From an uncultured Verrucomicrobiae bacterium (GTDB taxonomy: Bacteria > Verrucomicrobiota > Verrucomicrobiia > Limisphaerales > AAA164-E04): a stretch of DNA of 64,000 bases. The DNA lies in assembly GCA_951813855.1 (NCBI GenBank), contig OX638380.1, positions 2,558,876 to 2,622,875 on the forward strand, given 5' to 3'. A program made the translations under genes and the position numbers. Positions 7,651-16,744 of the stretch are shown here, piece after piece; position 1 is the stretch's first letter, and the number at the start of each line of letters is the position of its first letter. The notes beneath the pieces were generated by a model that did no database searches, was not told where the DNA came from, and was given only the letters and a program-made list of their open reading frames with translations.

Positions 7651-9840
7651 ATGCGCTCCCGATACGCTCCGTATCTTCCCGGGGAAAAATCCCCCCTCGC
7701 CACATTCTCGACGTGCTTTTTTTCGATCGCGGTCGCCGCCTGGACATTCGTTTCGGCTTCGCCTGCGGCATTGCAGCCCGGCGAGCGGCTAACCGACTCC
7801 CGCCTGAATCCGCTGACCGACCTGAACGGTTATTTTCCCCTGGAGGTTCCCAAGAGCCCCGAAGAATGGTCGGCCCGCTCGGAACAAGTGCGGAACCGCA
7901 TTCTGGTTTCGCAAGGCCTCTTGCCCCTGCCTGCCAAATCGCCCCTGGAAGCGGTCGTTCACGGGCGAACCGCGTTTGACGGCTACACCGTCGAAAAAGT
8001 CTATTTTCAATCTTTCCCGGGTTTTTTCGTCACCGGCAATCTCTATCGGCCAGCCGTGGGCGACGGGCCCTTTCCAGGAGTGCTGTGCCCGCACGGCCAC
8101 TGGGCGGCAGGACGATTCATGGACAATGCCCGAATCCGGCAAGAAATCGCGCAGGGAGCCGAACGATTCGAACAGAGCGGGCGCAGTCCGCTGCAAGCGC
8201 GTTGCGTCCAATTGGCCCGCATAGGATGCGTCGTGTTCCACTACGACATGATCGGGTACGCGGACAGCGAACAGATCAGTTACGAACTGGCTCACCGCTT
8301 CGCTCGGCAACGGCCGGAGATGAATCGCCCGGAAGGATGGGGATTATTCAGTCCTCAAGCCGAGTCTCAGCTGCAAAGCGTGATGGGGCTGCAATCCTGG
8401 AATTCGATCCGCGCGCTCGATTTTCTGGAAACCTTGCCGTACGTGGATTCCGAACGATTGGGAATCACCGGAGCCAGCGGCGGCGGCACGCAAACCTTCA
8501 TGCTCGCGGCGATCGACGAGCGATTGGCCACGGCCTTTCCCGCCGTCATGGTCAGTACGGCCATGCAAGGCGGATGCACTTGCGAAAACGCCAGCCTGCT
8601 GCGCATCGGCACCGGCAACGTGGAATTCGCCGCCCTGTTCGCTCCGCGTCCCTTAGGCCTGTCCGGCGCGAACGACTGGACGGTGGAAATGCCCCAAAAA
8701 GGATTCCCGGAACTTCAGGCTCTCTACCGGATGCTGGGCCAGGAAAATCACGTCACCTTGAAGGCGCTCAATCATTTCGGACACAATTACAATTCGGTCA
8801 GCCGCACCGCCATGTATCATTGGTTCAATCGCCATCTACAGCTGGGCCAAGAAGAGCCGATTCTGGAACGAGACTACGTTTTTCAGTCGCGCGCGCAGCT
8901 GACGGTCTGGAACGAAACCCACCCCAAACCGCAAGGGGGCGAAGAATTCGAACGGCAATTGCTCGGGCACTGGCACCGAGACACCCAAGAAAAACTTCGG
9001 GCCCTGGCGACCGATCCCGAACGATTCGTCGCGGCGGTTCGACCGGCCCAACATGTCGTCGCGGGCCGCAATCTAACGGAAGCCGGCGATCTCGAATGGG
9101 ATCTCCGCCGCAAGACCGAACGCCAAGGCTATCTGGAAATGACCGGACTGCTGCACAACCGGACCTGGAACGAATCCCTCCCCGTCACCTTCCTCTATCC
9201 CGATTCGTGGAATCGGGTAACGGCGATCTGGTTATCTCCCGACGGCAAGGCGGGACTTTACGACGAACACGACGAGGTCCACAGAACGGTTCGCCGGTTA
9301 CTGGATCGAGGTGTGTCCGTCGCCGGTCCCGATCTGATCTACCAAGGCGAATTTCTGACCGGCGACCAACCGCTAACCCAAACCCGCAGAGTTTCTCAGA
9401 CCTCCAGGGAAGCCGCCGCCTACACGCACGGCTATAATCACGCTGTCTTCGCTCAACGGGTGCATGACGTGCTGAGCGTCGTGGAATTCGTTCGCTCCAA
9501 CCCTCGCGAATCGGAACGGATCGTACTCATCGGACTGGAAGGCGCGGGCCATTGGGCGGCGGTAGCCAGAAGCCTAGATGACGACGCGATTCACCGGTGC
9601 GTTATCGATACCGCAGGATTCCGCTTCGGCGCCGTCGAATCCATCCGCGACCCGGATTTCCTCCCTGGCGGAGCTCGATACCTGGATTTGCCCGGTTTCC
9701 TGGTTGCCGGTGCGACCCAACCGCTCTGGCTGGCTGGAGAACCGGAAGAAACGCAACGGCTCCTGCGGCGACGATACGCCGGCCGGACCGACCGCTTGAA
9801 TTTTCGCGAACCCGACTTGGTCGACTGGATACTCGAATAA
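7651..9840 (+). CDS. Secreted two-part alpha/beta hydrolase (acetyl xylan esterase-like)
   Basis: A 729-residue protein with an N-terminal hydrophobic segment (about residues 19-38) that looks like a signal peptide. The first half is an alpha/beta hydrolase of the acetyl xylan esterase/dienelactone type: a PGVLCPHGHW oxyanion strand, then the nucleophile elbow GASGGG with Ser276, and a late His in NHFGHNYN. The second half repeats the fold more weakly; its elbow reads GLEGAG, with Glu where a nucleophile would be, so it is probably non-catalytic. A role in releasing acetyl or other esters from polysaccharides fits the family, but the substrate is unknown. It is followed by a PhyH-family dioxygenase gene 44 bp later. 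Confidence 0.8.
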   Translation: MRSRYAPYLPGEKSPLATFSTCFFSIAVAAWTFVSASPAALQPGERLTDSRLNPLTDLNGYFPLEVPKSPEEWSARSEQVRNRILVSQGLLPLPAKSPLEAVVHGRTAFDGYTVEKVYFQSFPGFFVTGNLYRPAVGDGPFPGVLCPHGHWAAGRFMDNARIRQEIAQGAERFEQSGRSPLQARCVQLARIGCVVFHYDMIGYADSEQISYELAHRFARQRPEMNRPEGWGLFSPQAESQLQSVMGLQSWNSIRALDFLETLPYVDSERLGITGASGGGTQTFMLAAIDERLATAFPAVMVSTAMQGGCTCENASLLRIGTGNVEFAALFAPRPLGLSGANDWTVEMPQKGFPELQALYRMLGQENHVTLKALNHFGHNYNSVSRTAMYHWFNRHLQLGQEEPILERDYVFQSRAQLTVWNETHPKPQGGEEFERQLLGHWHRDTQEKLRALATDPERFVAAVRPAQHVVAGRNLTEAGDLEWDLRRKTERQGYLEMTGLLHNRTWNESLPVTFLYPDSWNRVTAIWLSPDGKAGLYDEHDEVHRTVRRLLDRGVSVAGPDLIYQGEFLTGDQPLTQTRRVSQTSREAAAYTHGYNHAVFAQRVHDVLSVVEFVRSNPRESERIVLIGLEGAGHWAAVARSLDDDAIHRCVIDTAGFRFGAVESIRDPDFLPGGARYLDLPGFLVAGATQPLWLAGEPEETQRLLRRRYAGRTDRLNFREPDLVDWILE

Positions 9841-9884
9841 GCCGGCGCTCGCACCGGCGACCGACCAACACATATTCAACCGCC

Positions 9885-10703
9885 ATGCCTCTGACTCCCG
9901 ATCAAATCAGCGCTTTCGACGAAGACGGTTATCTGATCGTCCGTGGCCTCTTCGATTCGGAAGAAATGCGAATCGTCCGTGAAGCCGCCAAAGTCGATCC
10001 CGCATTCAAACGGCACGCCCACGACCTGAAGGACACCAAGGAAGGCGTCGCCAAATTGGTGTTATGGAACCACGCCGGCCAGAATGTCTTCGGCACCATG
10101 GCTCGTCTGCCGAGAATCGTCGATTCGATGGAGCAATTGCTGCGCGACGAAGTCTATCATTATCATTCGAAGATGAGCATCAAAGAGCCTCGAACGGGCG
10201 GTTCCTGGGAATGGCATCAGGACTACGGCTATTGGTATCTCAACGGCTGCCTCTATCCGGATATGGGATCGGCCTTGATCGCCATCGATCCCAACACCCA
10301 GGAAAACGGCTGTCTGCAATTGCTCAAAGGATCCCACCACATGGGCCGCATCGAACACGGTCGTTACGGACATCAGACCGGTGCCGATCCCGAACGGGTC
10401 GACGCCGCTCGGAAGTTAATGGATTTGGTCTACGCCGAACTGGACCCCGGTGACGTACTCTACTTTCACTCGAACACCCTGCATTGCTCGGCGGCCAATC
10501 GATCGCCCGATCCCCGTTGGTCCCTGCTTTGCTGCTACAACACTCGCCACAACGATCCCTACAAGAGTTCCCATCATCCGGGTTACGAAAAACTCGAAAA
10601 AAACGACGACGACGCCCTCCGGTCTCTCGGAGTCGAACTATTCGGCGACGACACCGAATTTTGGGATCCGAAGCAGGACGCCACCGTCGGCGACGAATCC
10701 TGA
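9885..10703 (+). CDS. Phytanoyl-CoA dioxygenase (PhyH) family protein
   Basis: A 272-residue Fe(II)/2-oxoglutarate-dependent oxygenase of the double-stranded beta-helix fold. The start MPLTPDQISAFDEDGYLIVRG is typical of the family. The iron facial triad is visible as His111 and Asp113 (WEWHQDYG) with distal His200 (FHSNTLHCS); the 2-oxoglutarate arginine is likely Arg211 in PDPRWSL. Bacterial members hydroxylate varied small molecules and the substrate cannot be told here. The frame is open upstream into the previous gene, but the family start defines the gene. Probably cotranscribed with the hydrolase upstream. Confidence 0.87.
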   Translation: MPLTPDQISAFDEDGYLIVRGLFDSEEMRIVREAAKVDPAFKRHAHDLKDTKEGVAKLVLWNHAGQNVFGTMARLPRIVDSMEQLLRDEVYHYHSKMSIKEPRTGGSWEWHQDYGYWYLNGCLYPDMGSALIAIDPNTQENGCLQLLKGSHHMGRIEHGRYGHQTGADPERVDAARKLMDLVYAELDPGDVLYFHSNTLHCSAANRSPDPRWSLLCCYNTRHNDPYKSSHHPGYEKLEKNDDDALRSLGVELFGDDTEFWDPKQDATVGDES

Positions 10704-11432
10704 AACTCCATCCGAATCGCAATCGCGTTTCGCTGCCGCCGTTTCCGCCGGCACCCACTCGGCTAATCTCAAGATCCTGGAATCTAAAAGGCTGCATGCG
10801 AATTGCTGCAACCATGGCCATTGACGCCCCAGCCCAATCCACCGCACTACAACAGGGACTGTCGCAGAGCACCCCGTGTCGTTCGTCGCCGTCCTCCGGC
10901 ACCAGTTTCAGTAGAGCAACGAAAAAAATCGAATAGCTTGACAAATGCACCGGTATCAGACAAGAAAATGAGACGACTCGGCTTGGCCAGAGGATGCCGA
11001 GAAGTGCCTGCCCAATGACATCCTATCACGAAAAGGCTTTGGTGGTTCCCAGCCGACGCCAAAACGAAAACGTGAAATGCCGGCGTCGGCTAGTCGCGGC
11101 GACTTTTGTTCGCTCTGCAATTATGCTTGCATACCAGAACGAACTAGAGGTTGAGCGACGCCGAAGCGAAACTGTTAAGGCAGCAGGAGGGACTGTGATC
11201 GGTGTATCGCAGTCTAATGGGTCTTATTCGGATGACGTCTTTCAAAGGCCCTCGAACGGAGCTGTTTGCCGAGCCATTATAACTGAACCCTCGATTATTG
11301 ACCGAACGGAAAACGCGAAAAAATGCAGAACACTGTTGATTGATTTGATTGGAGAATTGTCCCAAGCATTTTTTAGTTCGCGCTGAATATGAACATAAAA
11401 CATTGCAGTTTTGGTCGTCAAAAACGGGTAAC
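10704..11432. other. Gene-poor interval before the methyltransferase
   Basis: About 730 bp without a gene I can support. Composition changes here: the first 250 bp look like the GC-rich backbone, and from about 10,950 onwards the sequence is AT-richer, like the restriction-modification genes that follow. A possible 87-codon frame (11123-11386, plus strand) starts with MLAYQNELEVERR; I do not recognise it and there is no clear ribosome-binding site, so it is not called. Confidence 0.5.
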
Positions 11433-12329
11433 ATGAATAACAAGCGACGTCCTTCCCCGATTTACATGGATACGAATTCTGATTGCGCCACTAACACCGT
11501 TCAGGTTCGAAACCGCAGAAAACAGATCGCTTTCGGTTGGTATGGAGGAAAATTCAGCCATTTGGATTGGATATTGCCTATTCTCCCTGAATGCCACCAC
11601 TATTGCGAACCGTTCGGGGGATCGGCCGCAGTTTTACTGAATCGAAATCCGTCGGCTGTCGAAACTTATAACGATTTGGACGGTGAAGTGGTGAATTTTT
11701 TTCGCGTATTACGAACGAAAGCGGATACTTTGGTGCGGGAAATATCGCTTACTCCATTCAGTCGAGAGGAATTCTTTATCGCCTGTACCACCAATGGTGA
11801 TCCACTTCCGGACATCGAACGAGCTCGCAGATTTTATGTTCGCGCTCGTCAAGCACGTTCGGGATTGGCGCAAAAAGGGTCCATCGGTCGTTGGGCTAAC
11901 TGTCGCGAAACTTCCAGATCTGGAATGTCGGGAGTTGTATCCCGTTGGTTCGGCGGAATCCCGGCCCTCCAGAGTATCTCGGAACGAATCAGTCGCGTTC
12001 AAATCGAAAACCGTCCCGCCCTTGATGTTATCAGCCTTTACGATTCTCCGAACACGTTATTCTATTGCGATCCGCCCTACCTTCACGAATCCAGATCGAG
12101 AGGTAAAGCCTATGGGTATGAGTTGAGCGACGACGAACACCGACAACTTGCGATGGTCTTATGCCGAATAAAGGGCAGATGCGCGATATCAGGATATCGG
12201 TGTGAAACGATGGATGATTTGTATAAGGATTTTCAGCGAATCGACGCCGTGCCTAAAACCTGCCATTCCAGCAAGAATCAGCGTCAGGAAGCGATTTGGA
12301 TCAACTACCAACTATTCAATGAACTATAA
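11433..12329 (+). CDS. DNA adenine N6-methyltransferase, D12 (Dam-like) class
   Basis: A 298-residue enzyme. The AdoMet-binding motif I lies at residues 34-64 (FGWYGGKFSHLDWI, then CEPFGGSAAVLLNR), a variant of the YPGGK start usual in Dam-like enzymes. The catalytic motif IV is FYCDPPYL with Asp213. Between them is the variable target-recognition region. It should methylate adenine in a specific sequence that cannot be predicted here. The start is at ATG 11433; an upstream extension in the same frame has no family resemblance. Its 3' end overlaps the start of the endonuclease-like gene by 11 bp, a usual restriction-modification arrangement. The gene is AT-richer than the backbone, consistent with transfer. 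Confidence 0.85.
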   Translation: MNNKRRPSPIYMDTNSDCATNTVQVRNRRKQIAFGWYGGKFSHLDWILPILPECHHYCEPFGGSAAVLLNRNPSAVETYNDLDGEVVNFFRVLRTKADTLVREISLTPFSREEFFIACTTNGDPLPDIERARRFYVRARQARSGLAQKGSIGRWANCRETSRSGMSGVVSRWFGGIPALQSISERISRVQIENRPALDVISLYDSPNTLFYCDPPYLHESRSRGKAYGYELSDDEHRQLAMVLCRIKGRCAISGYRCETMDDLYKDFQRIDAVPKTCHSSKNQRQEAIWINYQLFNEL

Positions 12330-13390
12330 TGCAGCTGCCAGTCGGCTAAACCGGGCCTTCGAACAGGCGCAAGAATACCTGTTAACCAAGACCGTTCCTC
12401 CCTGCAATCAAGATATAGATAGTTGCTTAGACCTGTTATTTGTCCCTAAGATTACCCAAGCGTTTCGTGAAGCCCTTCTCGGATACGTTTTAGCTTGATT
12501 GGACGACCTTGATACTGACGCTAGAATGCCTTACGTTCAACACGGAGAAGGATCTTACAGTGGACGATCTCTCGATGAAAAAGTCGTCAATCCACTGTTA
12601 ATGGAACAGCAGGTTCCCGCCTCAAAGGGCCCGTTTCTATCTGTTTTCCGACGTAGTGTTGGATTCAACGAAGAAACGGGTAAAGGTATTCGTGATCGCG
12701 ATGCCTTCACTAAATTTCTATATGTTATAAAACAAATCAACGCCGCCAATCCATTTGAATTAGAAAAGCTGTTGAAAGTGTTGGCTTACCGCTTTCTCCT
12801 ACTGCGAGAGAACACCACCATCCAAATTTCCAAATTACGCCGGATCAGCCATGAACAATACCGACAGCTCATCCATAATTTGCTAGAAACTCCAAGCGGT
12901 GGACGTTTTCCAATGTTTATGGCAGAAGCGGTATTCCACGCAATCCGGGAATCATTTAATTTGAACTGGGAAATCAACACGCAAGAAATTAACGTGGCCG
13001 ATGATCCGTCAGGTGCAACAGGGGACATAGAAATCAAAAAATATAATTGTGCTGGCAGCAGAAGTTACCGAGAGAGTTGTCGACAAACACCGTGTCCGCA
13101 CAACTTTTGAAACTAAAATTGCCGTTGCAGAAATTTATGACTATTTATTTTTGGTCAAAGTTTCTCCTCAGTTAGATGCCCTGAAACAGGCGCGAAAATA
13201 CTTTCACCAAGGTCACGAAGTGAACTTCGCCGATATCGAAACCTACATACTTGCCACTTTACTCAGCGTAGGAACAAAAGGAAGGGAAACTTTAAATCAG
13301 ATTTTAACATCTCGGCTCAACACGACAAACGTTCCAGCCGCTTTAAAAGTGATTTGGAACGAACAAATCCAAGCGCTTACATCCGACTGA
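12319..13390 (+). pseudogene. Broken type II restriction endonuclease (SacI-like)
   Basis: Three collinear pieces make one protein of about 355 residues. Piece 1 runs from ATG 12319 to an in-frame TGA at 12496-12498. Piece 2 continues in the same frame from 12499 and leaves the frame near 13040. Piece 3 is in the +1 frame from about 13049 to 13390. The join falls in or next to a run of six A (13036-13041), where one extra base would explain the shift. Around the join the restored sequence reads GDIEIK then VLAAEVTER, which looks like the PD-(D/E)xK-type nuclease core. The region with TPSGGRFPMF and EVNFADIETY resembles what I recall of the SacI family, and total length fits. The family assignment is from memory. 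As it stands no active enzyme should be made. Confidence 0.65.
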
Positions 13391-13641
13391 TATTACATTG
13401 ATTTCGAATTGTTTTTGGTCGAAACTCTCTGGTATCTTGCACCCCAAACATCCTTGACCTTTATTGGATGATCCAACACTTTAGTCTGGTCTCCGTCGCT
13501 CGGAAAGACTGCCGTTCCAGTATAATACCGTAGAACGATGCAACCATGACAATCTACGAGCCTCCTGCCGAACGACGAAGTTACCCTCACTCACCGGCAC
13601 CTCGAATCATCGTACCGATACGTTCGTCCGAAGTCCGATGC

Positions 13642-13893
13642 TTACTTAACCAATTGCCATCGATGAGGCACGCTTGCACGATTTGCCAGTTGCAGAAAAC
13701 GGCTTGCCTTTTCGTTGATTCCAACGCCCCTTCGGGCTCGTTTTCGAGCTTGCCTCCTTACCGTCATCAACAGTTCCCCGCCAAAACGAACTTCGGCAGA
13801 TCGGTCGACGATATCCCAAGCGGTCTGAACCAAACGTTTCGTCTCTGATGCAAACTGATCGCGCTCAAGCAATCCTGGCGCAATGCTCCCCAA
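13642..13893 (-). CDS. Small hypothetical protein, possibly coupled to the upstream gene
   Basis: Up to 83 residues from a TTG at 13893, or 76 from the TTG at 13872 that overlaps the stop of the DUF2325-like gene, which would suggest translational coupling. The product is basic in the middle (VRRQARKRARRG) with a helical C-terminus (EKASRFLQLANRA). I do not recognise a family. It may also be the remnant of a longer gene, because a further short frame (13393-13590) follows on the same strand with no recognisable content. Confidence 0.35.
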   Translation of the reverse strand: MGSIAPGLLERDQFASETKRLVQTAWDIVDRSAEVRFGGELLMTVRRQARKRARRGVGINEKASRFLQLANRASVPHRWQLVK

Positions 13894-14470
13894 CAGCTTC
13901 GGCCAAGGCCGCCACGCTTCTTCTGGTTACCCTCAACACTTTTGGCCCCCGCAGCACGGCCGTAGCTTTATGACCAATCTCTGTGGAAACCCAAATCACG
14001 GCGACATCCGACCAAGCAAGCAGCGGCTCGATTGCTCTGCCGTTCACATTGGAGTCGTCCGTTATAAACCGGATTTCAATATGCTTCTTACAGAGTCGTT
14101 TAAGTTCACTACGAGTACCCTTGGATCCACCGGCCACCAACAACCTTTTACATCCCCTGCCTATCATCGCCGGCACCATACACTGTACTTCAAGCTGATT
14201 GTCGCTCCCCTTACAGTTTTCGCAGTGTTCAGGATCGACCAATACTTTTTGACGCGTTTCGTCCGACAACGGCTGGCACTTGGATTTTCGGCAATGCCTA
14301 ACGAAAGTCGCCTTGAAGATCCGGGCGACCGCGGCGATTTTGGATTCGGCGATTCGAATCTTACCGTGCCTTGTCAGGCCTTTCTTGACAAGCAAGTTCA
14401 GAGCCGTTTGTAGGTTTTCGCCTCTGAAGCCATGCGATTGTAAAAGTTTCGCCAATTCGGTGTCCTTCAT
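13865..14470 (-). CDS. Winged-helix/zinc-ribbon protein with DUF2325-like domain
   Basis: A 201-residue protein in three parts. Residues 1-50 look like a small winged-helix (LLQSHGFRGENLQTALNLL). Residues 55-90 hold a Cys-x4-Cys and later Cys-x2-Cys pair (HCRKSKC, HCENC), which suggests a zinc ribbon. From about 108 the sequence has the DUF2325 pattern: a hydrophobic strand ending in AGGSKG, an acidic turn FITDDSN, a strand DVAVIWVSTEIGHKA and a terminal VTRRSVAAL segment. The function of the family is not established to my knowledge. It faces the restriction-modification genes convergently and shares their AT-rich composition, so it may belong to the same acquired island. Confidence 0.6.
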   Translation of the reverse strand: MKDTELAKLLQSHGFRGENLQTALNLLVKKGLTRHGKIRIAESKIAAVARIFKATFVRHCRKSKCQPLSDETRQKVLVDPEHCENCKGSDNQLEVQCMVPAMIGRGCKRLLVAGGSKGTRSELKRLCKKHIEIRFITDDSNVNGRAIEPLLAWSDVAVIWVSTEIGHKATAVLRGPKVLRVTRRSVAALAEAVGEHCARIA

Positions 14471-15019
14471 AACTCTCCTTCTTTGGTTTTCGCCGCCAGA
14501 TCATAGCGGCTACGTTAAATCCAACCCCTCGCACCTGCGCCAAAACCGTAGTGCCGTATCCAGCGCCGAACCAATCGCTCGAGCTAGGCTCCCTGACTAA
14601 GTTTCGAGAAATCAACGCAAAATCCAATCGCGAGTCCTCGAGGTTAAACGACTGGCCTCCCAGATTATTAGAAATATTCCGTTTCAAAAGCGAACGAATT
14701 CTTCATGACGGAGTAGCTGGCAATCGGCTGCAGCCCGATAACCCCGTTGCGAAGTCTTGAACCGAGGGCACGAACAATTTTTTGGTGCCGAGGACAGTTC
14801 CGACAATTTACCGCCGCGAATCCGACCTTGGCTTGAACCGGCGGCAAACGAAGTCTTCGCCGATCTTCACCTCATGAAATCAAAACGTCACTGACGTATC
14901 GGCGCCCACCAACTACGACTCGTCAGCTAACTCCTCTCGCTACCGGCTACCGTTCTTCGAGCGATAACCAGGAGCGACCGGCGGATTCGATCCCGACGCC
15001 GCAAGGCGAATCTTCCGAC
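14471..15019. other. Intergenic region between the island and queG
   Basis: About 550 bp. It should contain the promoter of the DUF2325-like gene (reading left) and the 3' end of the queG transcript. I see no convincing gene, tRNA, repeat or terminator. Composition shifts back towards the GC-rich backbone from about 14,900. Confidence 0.5.
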
Positions 15020-16069
15020 TCAATCCGACCGGAAACGATCTTCGATCCGGCCGATCGCCCACCGGGCGTGCTCGGCGACCAAGGCGTTCGCATTGCGGGA
15101 TAATCGCTCCAAAACCGGCAGACTGTCCCGGTTGCCGACGTTACCCAACGCCACGCATACGTTGCGAATCAACCCTTGCCATTTGGTCCGATACAAGGGC
15201 GTGTCCCGAAAACGCCGGACAAATTCGACGGCATCCATTTCGGCCCATTCCTCCAACGCGACTTTCGAAGGTATCGTCGCCTGATCCTTCATGATTTTTC
15301 CCTCCCGGGCAAATCGATTCCAGGGACAGACTTCCAGGCAATCGTCGCAACCGAAAATCCGATTACCGATCGCCGAACGCCACTCGACGGGGATCGCCCC
15401 CCTTAATTCGATAGTCAAATAGGAAATGCAACGGTTGGCGTCCAAGGAAAACGGTTTCACGATGGCCTGAGTCGGACAGGCATCCAAGCACAGCCGGCAC
15501 TTGCCGCAACGATTGCGCTCCGCAGCGTCCGGCGGCAATTCCGCGGCCGTTAGCAATTCGGCCAGAAAGAACCAATTCCCCAAGGAACGACTGATCAGAT
15601 TGGTATGTTTGCCGATAAATCCCAGTCCGGCGCGTTGCGCCAAGTCGCGCTCCAGAATAGGTCCGGTGTCGACATACCACAGCGTGCGGCCGGCGCCCAG
15701 GCCGATCAATTCTTCGGTCAAGCGCTTCAATTTCGCCGCCAAAACGTTATGATAATCGGGAAACCGGGCGTAACGAGCCACCACCCCCGGATTCGAAGCC
15801 GGACTTTTATTTTCGGCTGCGGGTTCGTCCTGATGGTAACTGACGGCCAACGTTATCACGCTGCGAATCTCCGGCAAAACCCGAGCGAGATCCCGGCGTT
15901 TCTCCCGAGATCGTTCCATCCAGGCCATTTGCCCGTGATACCTGGCGGCCAACCAGCGATCGTAATGTTCGGCGCTGGCCGGCGGCTCGGCGGAAGTCAC
16001 CCGACAGGCGTCAAATCCCAGTTCGGCCGCCCGGGCGAGCAATTGATCCTTGAGGTAACGAAAATTCAT
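15020..16069 (-). CDS. queG: Epoxyqueuosine reductase
   Basis: A 349-residue protein for the last step of queuosine synthesis: reduction of epoxyqueuosine to queuosine in tRNAs with a GUN anticodon, using cobalamin and two 4Fe-4S clusters. The ferredoxin-type motif CGKCRLCLDACP is near residues 183-194 and the second cluster motif CDDCLEVCPWN near 237-247. The N-terminal DUF1730-type domain (GFDACRVTSAE, then WMER...RRDL) is complete, and a HEAT-like tail ends the protein. GGAGG stands 9 nt before the ATG. It is 22 bp downstream of aroK on the same strand. Confidence 0.93.
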   Translation of the reverse strand: MNFRYLKDQLLARAAELGFDACRVTSAEPPASAEHYDRWLAARYHGQMAWMERSREKRRDLARVLPEIRSVITLAVSYHQDEPAAENKSPASNPGVVARYARFPDYHNVLAAKLKRLTEELIGLGAGRTLWYVDTGPILERDLAQRAGLGFIGKHTNLISRSLGNWFFLAELLTAAELPPDAAERNRCGKCRLCLDACPTQAIVKPFSLDANRCISYLTIELRGAIPVEWRSAIGNRIFGCDDCLEVCPWNRFAREGKIMKDQATIPSKVALEEWAEMDAVEFVRRFRDTPLYRTKWQGLIRNVCVALGNVGNRDSLPVLERLSRNANALVAEHARWAIGRIEDRFRSD

Positions 16070-16091
16070 CGGGCGAAGCCTCCAACCCAGT

Positions 16092-16643
16092 CTATTTTGC
16101 GGCGGCCCGACTGTCGGCGAAAGCCTTGCGATACTGACGCAACACCTGTTGAACCACCATCCGAAGGGACCGGTTATCGGTATTGACGATCAAATCCGAC
16201 CGTTTGTAGAACTCGGCCCGGGCCTTGAGCATCCGGTCGATCGTCCCTCTGAGGTCTTCGGTCTGAAGCAAGGGCCGGTTCCGGTTGCCGCGAACGCGCC
16301 GGTAAATCGTATCGGTGGAGGCCCAGAGGCAAATGACGAAAGAGGCCTTTCGGAGCAAATCGAGATTGTTGTCGAAGGTGATTAAACCTCCTCCGGTCGC
16401 GATTACCGTCCGTTTCCATTGCGCCGTTTCACCGGTCAACTCGTGCTCGATGGCTCGGAATTCGGCTTCGCCGCCGGTAGCGAATATTTCCTGAATCTTG
16501 CGGCCGGTTCGTTGCTCGATCAGCGTGTCCGTATCCACGAATCGGTATCGCAACCGCCCCGCCACATACCGGCCCACCGTGCTCTTGCCCGCCCCCATGA
16601 ATCCCACCAAGGATAAATTGGCTAGGGAACGACCCGTAATCAT
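16092..16643 (-). CDS. aroK: Shikimate kinase
   Basis: A 183-residue P-loop kinase that phosphorylates shikimate at the 3-hydroxyl in aromatic amino acid synthesis. Seen: the Walker A GFMGAGKST (residues 14-22), the shikimate-binding FVDTD and the second motif ATGGG (near 98), and the lid region with an RNRPLL segment. Length is normal. It lies upstream of queG in the same direction and is divergent from ptsP, with about 100 bp between the starts that should hold both promoters. Confidence 0.94.
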   Translation of the reverse strand: MITGRSLANLSLVGFMGAGKSTVGRYVAGRLRYRFVDTDTLIEQRTGRKIQEIFATGGEAEFRAIEHELTGETAQWKRTVIATGGGLITFDNNLDLLRKASFVICLWASTDTIYRRVRGNRNRPLLQTEDLRGTIDRMLKARAEFYKRSDLIVNTDNRSLRMVVQQVLRQYRKAFADSRAAAK

Positions 16644-16744
16644 GCCCCTGAGTTAACCCGATACGGTCAATTGTCCAAGTTCAAAAGGCGTTCAGATTCC
16701 ACCTTGCCGTTTTTTGATTTCGCCTTTCGGTCGATATCCCTAAA

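Noticed and set aside
12496..12498. TGA in the endonuclease-like gene read as selenocysteine
   Set aside because: No structured element is evident after the codon, no selenocysteine is known in such enzymes, and a second independent lesion exists in the same gene, so decay is simpler.
13393..13590. 65-codon minus-strand frame downstream of the DUF2325-like gene
   Set aside because: No recognisable content and no ribosome-binding site; could be a gene remnant but cannot be supported.
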